NCBI GenBank assembly: GCA_964598495.1
Contig: CAZRBY010000018.1
Span: 1 to 34,051, forward strand
Reading direction: 5' to 3'
Source of the DNA: Cacconaster sp964598495
GTDB lineage: Bacteria > Bacteroidota > Bacteroidia > Bacteroidales > UBA932
DNA length: 34,051 nt
The translations under genes were made by a program, and so were the position numbers. Shown one piece after another: positions 6,917 through 14,432 of this stretch. Under the pieces are notes generated by a model, which did not search any database, was not told the DNA's origin, and saw only the letters and a program-made list of their open reading frames with translations. Each line of letters opens with the position of its first letter. Position 1 is the stretch's first letter.

Positions 6917-7318
6917 ATGAACAAAATTAAATCGCTTGATGATTTGCGCAAAATGAAGCAGAACCTCAAGTCGGACATTTCAATCCGCGAGAAAAGTGAT
7001 AAAGCGGAGGAGATGGTCAGAGTGAGGGTTGCAATGGCAACTTGCGGTATCGCCGCCGGTGCGCGTGAAGTGATGAACACGCTTCTACGGAAGGTAGAAC
7101 AGGATTCTCTCCCTGTCGTTGTCACCCAAGGCGGCTGTATGGGCTACTGCTATGCCGAGCCTACCATCGAAGTTGCCGTCCCGGGCAAAGATCCCGTAGT
7201 TTTCAGTCATGTAGATTCAGCGAGGGCGCTGGAAATCGTTGACAAATACATTGTCGGAGGAGAACTTTTAGACGGTATCATTCCGGTTAATTACCAGACA
7301 ATCCAGGAAAAGCTTTAA
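6917..7318 (+). CDS. Small thioredoxin-fold [2Fe-2S] ferredoxin-like protein
   Basis: 133 residues of the (2Fe-2S) ferredoxin domain family, related to the HydB N-terminus and the C-terminal half of NuoE. The motif block is MATCGIAAGA (40-49) with Cys43, and QGGCMGYC (71-78) with Cys74 and Cys78, followed by EPTIEV. The position usually held by the second cysteine (48) is Ala, and the protein contains only three cysteines. The residues before 33 are charged and probably helical. It lies four bases before hydB, where such a small protein is common in HydABC-type clusters. Probable role: electron-transfer or assembly partner of the hydrogenase. Whether it binds a cluster with three Cys is unclear. 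Confidence 0.8.
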   Translation: MNKIKSLDDLRKMKQNLKSDISIREKSDKAEEMVRVRVAMATCGIAAGAREVMNTLLRKVEQDSLPVVVTQGGCMGYCYAEPTIEVAVPGKDPVVFSHVDSARALEIVDKYIVGGELLDGIIPVNYQTIQEKL

Positions 7319-7322
7319 TCTT

Positions 7323-9079
7323 ATGGTACAGATCAAAATGCATTTACTGGTATGCGGCGGCACAGGTTGCCGTGCATCCGAGAGCGATATTTTGGTTGAA
7401 CAGCTCAACCATCATTTGAAACTCAACGGGCTTGCAGATGAGGTTAAGGTGGTTACCACAGGCTGCTTCGGCTTTTGCGAGAAGGGACCCATCGTCAAAG
7501 TTATTCCCGACAATACATTTTACACGCAGGTAAAACCCGAAGATGCTGAGGAGATTGTTAAAGAGCACGTTCTCAAAGGTAGAAAAGTGGCACGTCTTCT
7601 CTACGAGGATCCGGAAACTCTGGAACATATCAGTGACTCCAAACACATGGAGTTCTATCAGAAACAGGTGAGAATAGCACTTCGCAACTGCGGATTCATT
7701 GATCCTGAAAACATTGACGAGTACATTGTACGAGACGGCTACGCCGCCCTCGGTCAGGTACTCGCATCAGACCCGAAAGAGACTGTCGAAATTATTAAGA
7801 AGTCAGGTTTGAGAGGTAGGGGAGGCGCTGGTTTTCCAACCGGTCTTAAATGGGAGATAGCAGCCGGCAACCATGCCGACCAGAAATATGTGGTTTGTAA
7901 TGCCGACGAGGGTGACCCGGGAGCATTTATGGACCGTTCCATCCTTGAGGGTGACCCCAACTCCNNNNNNNNNNNNNNNNNNNNNNNNNNNNNNNNGCTG
8001 AGTATCCTCTCGCAATCCGCCGTCTGGAGATTGCCATAAAGCAGGCTCGGGAATACGGCCTTCTCGGCAAGGATATCCTGGGCAGCGGATTTGATTTCGA
8101 TATCAATTTGCGTCTCGGCGCCGGAGCGTTCGTTTGCGGTGAAGAGACTGCATTGATCAGTTCTATGCAGGGATCCCGTGGAGAGCCTACCATCAAACCT
8201 CCATTTCCGGCACAATCGGGATATATGGGCAAACCTACCAACGTAAACAACGTTGAGACTTTTGCCAATATTCCCCCCATCATTTTAAAGGGATGGGAGT
8301 GGTTTAATTCCATCGGATCGGAGAAGTCCAAAGGTACCAAGGTATTTGCACTCGCAGGTAAGATCAACAACGTGGGTCTTATAGAGGTTCCCATGGGAAC
8401 TACTCTTCGAGAGGTTATCTTTGAGATCGGAGGCGGTATCAAGGATGGCAAGCGCTTCAAGGCTGTTCAGACCGGAGGTCCTTCCGGCGGATGTCTCACA
8501 GAGCAGCATCTCGATACTCCTATCGACTACGAACATCTCACTGCAGCCGGCTCTATGATGGGCTCCGGAGGTATGATTGTGATGGACGAGGATGACTGCA
8601 TGGTATCGGTAGCCAAATTCTATCTTGAATTTACGGTTGAGGAGTCCTGCGGCAAATGCTCACCTTGTCGTATCGGCAACAAGCGCATGCACGAGACTCT
8701 GGAAAAGATATGCCAGGGCAAAGGCACATTGGATGACCTGGAGTACCTCGAGAATCTCGGCAAGGTAATCAAAGATACCGCTCTTTGCGGTCTCGGCCAG
8801 ACATCCCCCAATCCGGTGCTTTCCACAATGCAGTACTTCAGAGATGAATATCGCGCTCACGTTGTAGACAAAAAGTGTCCTGCAGGACAGTGCAAGGCCC
8901 TTAAAAGCTATGTTATCGATGAGACGAAGTGCATCGGATGTACCCTCTGCGCCCGCAATTGTCCTACCGAAGCAATCACCGGTGACAAGAAAGTACCTCA
9001 CGTTATCGACCAGTCGAAATGCATCAAGTGTGGTGCCTGTTATGAAAAATGTAAGTTCGGTGCAATTCAAATACGCTGA
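7323..9079 (+). CDS. hydB: NAD(P)H-binding hydrogenase subunit HydB (NuoF-like), interrupted by an assembly gap
   Basis: Flavin and NAD(H)-binding subunit of the multimeric [FeFe] hydrogenase. The N-terminal [2Fe-2S] domain has Cys11, 16, 48 and 52. The NuoF core has the NADH/FMN site GLRGRGGAGFPTG (162-174) and GAFVCGEETALI (about 8125-8160). The [4Fe-4S] motif SCGKCSPC lies near 8645-8668 with ALCGLGQ near 8784. A C-terminal two-cluster ferredoxin has CIGCTLCARNC and CIKCGACYEKC. The reading frame changes across 32 Ns at 7965-7996: bases before are in the frame of 7323, bases after in that of 7997. Related HydB proteins have about 22 residues here (roughly 66 bases), so the N run is probably mis-sized and the gene intact. 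HydA starts five bases after the stop. Confidence 0.93.
7965..7996. other. Assembly gap inside hydB (32 N)
   Basis: Thirty-two undetermined bases. The flanks code for HydB in different frames (ILEGDPNS before, AEYPLAIRRL after). By family comparison the missing piece should hold about 22 residues ending GYxYVR. Confidence 0.99.
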
Positions 9080-9084
9080 TAATT

Positions 9085-10851
9085 ATGGATAAAATAAAAC
9101 TCACTATAGATAATAAGCCTGTTGAGGTTGCTAAAGGAACGACCATTTTTCAGGCCGCACGTCAGGCGGGCATCAACATCCCCGCGTTGTGCTATATGAA
9201 ACTGGAGAATCTGGGCGTAGAAAATCGCCCCGGTGCTTGCCGCATTTGCGTGGTGGAGGTAGAGGGACGCCGCAATCTGGCTCCTTCCTGCTCTACCGAC
9301 TGTACCGAGGGAATGGTGGTGAAGACTACTTCTCCCAGAGTGCTCAATGCGCGCAGAACCGTGATGGAACTCATTCTTTCGGATCATCCCCAAGATTGTC
9401 TTGTATGTCCTTCCAACGGTCAATGCGAGTTGCAAGACCTTGCGGCTACTCTCGGTATCAGAGAGATCCGTACTGTTGAAAATGCTGCAGTCTCTACCTA
9501 CCGCAAGGATTACTCGTTTTCGTTGAAAAGAGATATGGACAAGTGCATTCTCTGCCGTCGTTGCGAGTCCATGTGTAATGATGTACAGACAGTAGGTGCT
9601 CTCGGAGCAATCAATCGAGGCTTCAATTCGATTGTGGCTACTGCTTTCGAACAGAATCTTTCAGATTCACCCTGCGTATTCTGCGGTCAGTGCGTGGCAG
9701 TTTGCCCGACAGGAGCTTTGACCAGGACCGATGATACCGGAAGAGTGTTCAAGGTGCTCGCTGATCCTTCAAAGACCGTTGTTGTACAGACTGCACCTTC
9801 CGTTCGCGCCGCATTGGGAGAGGAATTTGGTCTGACCCCCGGTACTGATGTTACCGGTAAGATGGCCGCAGCCTTGCGCAGACTTGGATTTGACAGGGTA
9901 TTCGATACCGATTTCGCTGCCGACCTCACCATTATGGAGGAGGGTACGGAGCTTCTTTCACGTATCGGAGCCTTCCTGAAGGGTGACACCTCGGTTAAAT
10001 TGCCGATACTCACCTCCTGCTGTCCCGCCTGGGTTAATTTCTTCGAACAGAATTGGCCCGATATGCTGGATCAGCCCTCTTCCGCAAAATCTCCTCAGCA
10101 GATGTTCGGAGCTATAGCAAAGAATTATTTTGCCAACAAAATGGGCATAAAGAGAGAGGATCTCGTTGTCGTATCCGTGATGCCTTGTATTGCCAAGAAA
10201 TATGAGTGTACAAGGAAAGAATTCTCAGTAGACGGCAATCCGGATGTGGATATTTCAATCTCTACCGCTGAACTTGCCGCTATGATAAAGATGGCAAATA
10301 TAGATTTTGTGTCGTTACCTGATGAGGATTTTGATCATCCTCTTGGTGAGTCGACCGGTGCAGGTGTAATCTTCGGAGCCACCGGAGGTGTAATGGAAGC
10401 TGCGTTACGTACTGCATACGAGGTGTTTACCGGTAAAACTCTCGAACGTCTCGAATTCAAGGAGATTCGCGGTTTTGACGGTATCCGTACTGCAAGTGTG
10501 GATTTCAATGGAACTATGGTCAATGTCTGCATCGCACACCAGTTGGGCAATGCCCGCAAAGTGATGGAAGGCATCCGTAGCGGTAAATTCAATTTCCATG
10601 CAGTTGAGATCATGGCTTGTCCCGGAGGTTGTATCGGCGGAGCCGGACAGCCCTATCACAAGGGTGATTCGTCACTTATAAAGGCGAGAGCACAGATGAT
10701 TTATCGTGCCGATGCCCAAAAACCTTTACGTAAGTCTCACGAGAATCCTTACATTGTGAAACTTTATGAGGAATTCCTGGGACAGCCGATGAGCGAACTT
10801 GCGCATCATCTGCTCCATACACACTATTTTGACAAACACCATAAAATATAG
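9085..10851 (+). CDS. hydA: Catalytic [FeFe] hydrogenase subunit HydA
   Basis: Reversible 2H+ + 2e- to H2, cytosolic. Over 588 residues the order is: [2Fe-2S] domain (Cys36, 52, 55, 69), His-ligated [4Fe-4S] (His101, Cys105, 108, 114), two [4Fe-4S] clusters (Cys154, 157, 160, 164 and 197, 200, 203, 207), then the H-cluster domain and the small-subunit domain. All three H-cluster motifs are canonical: TSCCPAW (310-316; relay Cys312 and ligand Cys313), MPCIAKKYE (366-374), and MACPGGCIGGAGQP (510-523; Cys512, Cys516). It differs from the upstream hydrogenase-like protein at each altered position. With HydB and HydC it fits the trimeric NAD-linked, often electron-bifurcating enzyme (HydDB group A3 type), oxidising NADH and reduced ferredoxin together; bifurcation itself is inferred from subunit content. 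HydC follows three bases later. Confidence 0.96.
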   Translation: MDKIKLTIDNKPVEVAKGTTIFQAARQAGINIPALCYMKLENLGVENRPGACRICVVEVEGRRNLAPSCSTDCTEGMVVKTTSPRVLNARRTVMELILSDHPQDCLVCPSNGQCELQDLAATLGIREIRTVENAAVSTYRKDYSFSLKRDMDKCILCRRCESMCNDVQTVGALGAINRGFNSIVATAFEQNLSDSPCVFCGQCVAVCPTGALTRTDDTGRVFKVLADPSKTVVVQTAPSVRAALGEEFGLTPGTDVTGKMAAALRRLGFDRVFDTDFAADLTIMEEGTELLSRIGAFLKGDTSVKLPILTSCCPAWVNFFEQNWPDMLDQPSSAKSPQQMFGAIAKNYFANKMGIKREDLVVVSVMPCIAKKYECTRKEFSVDGNPDVDISISTAELAAMIKMANIDFVSLPDEDFDHPLGESTGAGVIFGATGGVMEAALRTAYEVFTGKTLERLEFKEIRGFDGIRTASVDFNGTMVNVCIAHQLGNARKVMEGIRSGKFNFHAVEIMACPGGCIGGAGQPYHKGDSSLIKARAQMIYRADAQKPLRKSHENPYIVKLYEEFLGQPMSELAHHLLHTHYFDKHHKI

Positions 10852-10854
10852 GAT

Positions 10855-11328
10855 ATGAAAATCGAATTAAATGATAGCCACCTCAGGCAGATTAAAGAGA
10901 TATGCAACTCATTTCATAATGATCCCGGTGAGTTGATTACTATTCTGCATAGGACACAGAATGTGTTCGGATACCTCCCTGAAGAGGTCCAGAGGGCTGT
11001 GGCCCACAATCTCGGAATTTCAGTAGCCAAGGTTTTTGGTGTTGTTAGTTTCTACTCATTCTTCACGATGACTCCGAAGGGCAAATACCCTATTTCGCTC
11101 TGTTTGGGAACGGCTTGCTATGTTCGAGGAGCCGAAAATGTGCTGGCAGAATTTAAGAAACAACTGGGAATAGAGGTTGGCGGGGTGACTCCCGACGGAA
11201 AATTCTCACTGGATTGTCTTCGTTGCGTTGGAGCCTGCGGACTCGCCCCCGTGGTTATGATTGGAGAGAAGGTCTATGGCCGTCTGACTCCCGCTATGGT
11301 AAAAGATGTTCTTGCAGAATATAAATAG
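10855..11328 (+). CDS. hydC: Hydrogenase subunit HydC (NuoE-like [2Fe-2S])
   Basis: 157-residue NuoE-like thioredoxin-fold [2Fe-2S] subunit of the NAD-linked hydrogenase. Ligands are Cys83 and Cys88 in CLGTAC, and Cys124 and Cys128 in CVGAC; an extra Cys121 lies in CLRC. The preceding helical part shows LPEEVQRAVA (41-50) and VFGVVSFYSFF (60-70), typical of NuoE. It begins three bases after hydA. Family clusters usually read hydC-hydB-hydA; here hydC is last and the small 2Fe-2S protein takes the first place. A long hairpin follows 45 bases after the stop. Confidence 0.93.
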   Translation: MKIELNDSHLRQIKEICNSFHNDPGELITILHRTQNVFGYLPEEVQRAVAHNLGISVAKVFGVVSFYSFFTMTPKGKYPISLCLGTACYVRGAENVLAEFKKQLGIEVGGVTPDGKFSLDCLRCVGACGLAPVVMIGEKVYGRLTPAMVKDVLAEYK

Positions 11329-11372
11329 ATGATGGGACGTTATTCACGTCTCTAATCGATACTCAGTTTGTG

Positions 11373-11412
11373 GCCGGATGATTTGACAACGACAGTTGTC
11401 AAATCATCCGGC
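11373..11412 (+). terminator. Long hairpin at the end of the hydrogenase locus
   Basis: Perfect 18-bp inverted repeat (11373-11390 with 11395-11412) around a 4-base loop GACA, 45 bases after the hydC stop. The stem is much longer than an ordinary terminator and no clean T-run follows (next bases TCAATTATTGG). It could be a terminator working by stem strength, an mRNA-stabilising hairpin or a palindromic binding site. Confidence 0.6.
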
Positions 11413-11466
11413 TCAATTATTGGCAATCCTTTTGTCTTAAACGCAGCTCCTTTCTTCAAAAATGAT

Positions 11467-11474
11467 TAAATTTG
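11467..11474 (+). promoter_or_regulatory. Possible -7 element just before the aldehyde dehydrogenase ATG
   Basis: TAAATTTG matches TAnnTTTG but ends only four bases before the ATG at 11479, so a transcript from it would be leaderless or nearly so. No -33 element is seen at the right distance. Confidence 0.25.
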
Positions 11475-11478
11475 CATA

Positions 11479-12852
11479 ATGAACAATATCATAGATTTAC
11501 AACGCAATTATTTCAACACAGGTGCCACCTTGGGCTATGATTTCCGTATCAACCAACTCAAAAGGCTCAAGAGCATTATCCGTAAATATGAACCTGAGAT
11601 ACTTGATGCATTTATTAAGGATTACAATAAATCGGCATTTGACGTAGTCTCAACAGAGGTTGGTTACGCCCTAGTCGAGTTGAACTACCTCATCAAGCAT
11701 CTCAAGAAATTGATGAAGCCTAAGAAGGTCAAAACCTCTATTATCAACCGTCCTTCAAAAGGCTATGTAGTGCCGGAGCCTTACGGAGTTACTTTGGTGG
11801 TGGCCCCCTGGAACTATCCATTCAACCTCTCCTTTGTTCCCCTTGCGGCTGCTATGGCCGCGGGCAACACTGTGGTGCTGAAACTCTCCACCAATACCCC
11901 CTGCCTTTCGGAACTACTATACAATATATTGATGCAGAACTTTCCGAGAGAGTATATTTATGTCACCTGGAATTCCACTATTGAGAGAGAAGCGCTCTTC
12001 GGATGCAAATTTGATTATATCTTCTATACCGGATCTCCGGCGGTTGCCCGCGAATTGCAGTTTCGCCAAGCACAGAATGGTCGCCTGACACCTATGACCC
12101 TCGAACTAGGAGGCAAGTCCCCATGTATTGTGGATAAGGATGCGGATATCAATGCCGCTGCACGCAGAATTGTATGGGGCAAGTTTCTCAACGCCGGGCA
12201 AACCTGCGTAGCACCCGATCACATTTACGTAGAGAGGAGTGTCAAGGATGCACTCGTCTCTAAGATGATTGCCTACATCAAGGAGTTTTTCTACAACAAG
12301 AATGGCGGAGAATATACTCTTCGGGATGATTTTACATATCTTGTAAATGCTAAAGCCGTGGAGCGTCTGCAGAGATCTTTGGGGAATGGCAGAATCCTCT
12401 GGGGTGGCAAAGTTGAAGATCGTAGGATGGAACCTACAATTGTAGATATGGTGACTGAGGAGAGTCGTTTGATGCAAGAGGAGATATTCGGGCCCGTATT
12501 GCCGGTTCTGGTTTTTGACGATATATTTGCCCTAATTCACACCATTAAGAGCCTGGAAAAGCCTCTCGCATTTTATTTCTTTGGCAAGAAGTACGCAAAG
12601 ATGATTATGAGAGAGTGCCATTTCGGCGGAGGAGCTGTTAATGACACTATAATGCATTTGAGCGAACTATCGATGCCTTTCGGCGGAGTCGGCCAGAGCG
12701 GTATTGGATCCTATCATGGGAAGAAGAGTTTCGAGACCTTTTCCCACTACAAGAGTATCCTCGTCAAACACCCGAACAAAGAGTTCAAGCTTAAATATCC
12801 GCCTCATAATGCTTTTAAACTTCGTATTTTGAGAAAATATCTTGGTCTATGA
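11479..12852 (+). CDS. NAD(P)-dependent aldehyde dehydrogenase (class 3-like)
   Basis: Oxidises an aldehyde to the acid. The 457-residue length and absence of an N-terminal extension fit the short ALDH3/fatty-aldehyde group rather than the ~500-residue ALDH1/2 type. Motifs: APWNYP (109-114, Asn112 of the oxyanion hole), FYTGS (182-186), LELGGKSP (208-215, general base Glu209), GQTCVAPD (240-247, nucleophile Cys243), and EEIFGPVLPV in the C-terminal half. The ATG at 11479 opens the family N-terminus. The physiological aldehyde is unknown. Its last four bases overlap the next gene (ATGA), so the two are coupled. Confidence 0.92.
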   Translation: MNNIIDLQRNYFNTGATLGYDFRINQLKRLKSIIRKYEPEILDAFIKDYNKSAFDVVSTEVGYALVELNYLIKHLKKLMKPKKVKTSIINRPSKGYVVPEPYGVTLVVAPWNYPFNLSFVPLAAAMAAGNTVVLKLSTNTPCLSELLYNILMQNFPREYIYVTWNSTIEREALFGCKFDYIFYTGSPAVARELQFRQAQNGRLTPMTLELGGKSPCIVDKDADINAAARRIVWGKFLNAGQTCVAPDHIYVERSVKDALVSKMIAYIKEFFYNKNGGEYTLRDDFTYLVNAKAVERLQRSLGNGRILWGGKVEDRRMEPTIVDMVTEESRLMQEEIFGPVLPVLVFDDIFALIHTIKSLEKPLAFYFFGKKYAKMIMRECHFGGGAVNDTIMHLSELSMPFGGVGQSGIGSYHGKKSFETFSHYKSILVKHPNKEFKLKYPPHNAFKLRILRKYLGL

Positions 12853-13370
12853 AAAAAATAGTGTTGCTGCTGGTGTTGACGATGCTCTCCATCAGCGCTT
12901 TGGGGGCAAATGAAGGGAAGATTGATTCAACTTTAGTGCGTCTGAAGTCTGAGTATGAGATTGAGACTATGAGGATCGGAGGATCATTATTGAGAATGAT
13001 GATGACCCTGTCGGGGGACCGTCAGGCTAGAAAAGCCTTTAAGGCTATGAACATCAAGGAGATCATAATGACTGAATTCCAGGATGAGCCTGAGAAAATC
13101 GCCTCCAAGGTGGTTGATAAAATAAATAAAGCTCTGGAGGCTGACGGCTATATTATTGTACCGCCTGATAAATCGGCTTCCGAAGAGGTAAAAGAAGAGG
13201 TCAAAGAGAAAGAAGAGATAAAATGGGACGCCTATACTCTGATTGAAGGGGAGATGGTTTATGGATATGCTATTCTTACATATTTTCCAAAAGCGAGTTT
13301 TCTCTGTGTACGCTGTTCGATGAAAGTCTCGGAACTTGAAAAGTTAGTTGGTATGATAAAGAATAAATGA
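12849..13370 (+). CDS. Exported protein of unknown function, DUF4252-like
   Basis: 173 residues beginning with a clear signal peptide (MKKIVLLLVLTMLSISALGA, cleavage likely after 18-20). The mature part has a GGSLLRMMMTL helix, an FQDEPEKIASKVVDKINKAL segment, and a Lys/Glu-rich stretch at about 109-124, then strands VYGYAILTYFP and a C-terminal helix. The layout resembles Bacteroidetes DUF4252 proteins, but I call this only by overall look. No catalytic motif is visible. The ATG overlaps the aldehyde dehydrogenase stop by four bases. Probably periplasmic; no lipobox cysteine follows the signal. Confidence 0.7.
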   Translation: MKKIVLLLVLTMLSISALGANEGKIDSTLVRLKSEYEIETMRIGGSLLRMMMTLSGDRQARKAFKAMNIKEIIMTEFQDEPEKIASKVVDKINKALEADGYIIVPPDKSASEEVKEEVKEKEEIKWDAYTLIEGEMVYGYAILTYFPKASFLCVRCSMKVSELEKLVGMIKNK

Positions 13371-13409
13371 TGTTTTTTTTCGAAGAGAAAGTGATGTTGA
13401 ATTAATTCT

Positions 13410-13417
13410 TACCTTTG
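13410..13417 (+). promoter_or_regulatory. Candidate -7 element for ftsY-pheT
   Basis: TACCTTTG matches TAnnTTTG and lies 24 bases before the ftsY ATG. It sits within the small inverted repeat CTTAC-CTTT-GTAAG (13408-13421). No -33 TTTG stands at 20 bases. Confidence 0.4.
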
Positions 13418-13441
13418 TAAGTTCACAAACAGAGACTAAAA

Positions 13442-14413
13442 ATGGCAATTTTTGGAATATTCGGCAAGAAAAAAGCTGCTGCAGAGGAGGCCGAACAGAG
13501 AGATGTGGCTCTTGAAGAGGGTCTGAAGAAGACCAAAACCTCCATTTTCAACAAAATCACCTATGCCATAGCGGGTAAAAGCATAGTCGATGACGATGTA
13601 CTCGACTCCATAGAGGAGGCACTTATCACATCCGACGTTGGAGTGGAGACCACCCAGAAGATTATCGAGCGTCTCGAGGCCAGAGTGGCCAGGGACAAAT
13701 ATCTCAATACAGCCGAACTCAACCGGATATTATGCGAGGAGATTGAAGCGTTGCTCGATGTTGCTTCCGGAGCGCAGATTGAGCCCTTCGATTTTTCCAA
13801 AAAACCCTATGTAATAATGGTGGTGGGCGTCAACGGAGTCGGTAAGACTACAACGATCGGTAAGCTTGCCGCACAACTAAAAAGCGAGGGTAAGAAGGTT
13901 GTTCTTGGTGCTGCAGATACCTTCAGGGCCGCTGCAGTGGACCAGCTCGTGATATGGAGTCAGCGTGCCGGAGTTGATATAATCAAGCAGGAGATGGGCG
14001 CAGATCCCGCTTCAGTGGCATATGACAGCGTCAAATCCGCCGTAGCCAAAGATGCCGATGTGGTAATTGTCGATACGGCCGGCCGTTTGCACAACAAAAT
14101 CAACCTGATGAACGAACTCACCAAAATCCGTAACGTGATGAGCAAGGTTGTACCGGACGCACCTCACGAGGTTTTGCTGATAATAGACGGCTCCACCGGC
14201 CAGAATGGTTTTATTCAGGCAAGGGAATTTGTCAAGGCGACGGAAGTGACCGCACTTGCAGTCACCAAACTCGACGGTACGGCTAAAGGCGGTGTGGTGA
14301 TAGGTATCAGCGACCAATTTCACCTACCCATCAAATTTATAGGAGTGGGCGAGAAGATTGAGGATCTCAAACTTTTCGACAAGAAAGGGTTCGTAGAATC
14401 CCTTTTCAAATAG
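13442..14413 (+). CDS. ftsY: Signal recognition particle receptor FtsY
   Basis: SRP-receptor GTPase that delivers ribosome-SRP complexes to the membrane translocon. 323 residues: a short charged N-terminal stretch, the helical N domain, and the G domain with P-loop GVNGVGKTT (129-137), DTFRAAAVDQL (159-169), DTAGR (211-215) and TKLDG (275-279). The short N-terminal part, without a long acidic A domain, is usual for Bacteroidetes. It is followed 19 bases later by pheT on the same strand. Confidence 0.96.
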   Translation: MAIFGIFGKKKAAAEEAEQRDVALEEGLKKTKTSIFNKITYAIAGKSIVDDDVLDSIEEALITSDVGVETTQKIIERLEARVARDKYLNTAELNRILCEEIEALLDVASGAQIEPFDFSKKPYVIMVVGVNGVGKTTTIGKLAAQLKSEGKKVVLGAADTFRAAAVDQLVIWSQRAGVDIIKQEMGADPASVAYDSVKSAVAKDADVVIVDTAGRLHNKINLMNELTKIRNVMSKVVPDAPHEVLLIIDGSTGQNGFIQAREFVKATEVTALAVTKLDGTAKGGVVIGISDQFHLPIKFIGVGEKIEDLKLFDKKGFVESLFK

Positions 14414-14432
14414 ATAAAAATAGATACGATAT

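Noticed and set aside
7803..8460. Antisense open frames through the hydB gap
   Set aside because: They are held open by N bases and oppose the well-conserved NuoF core.
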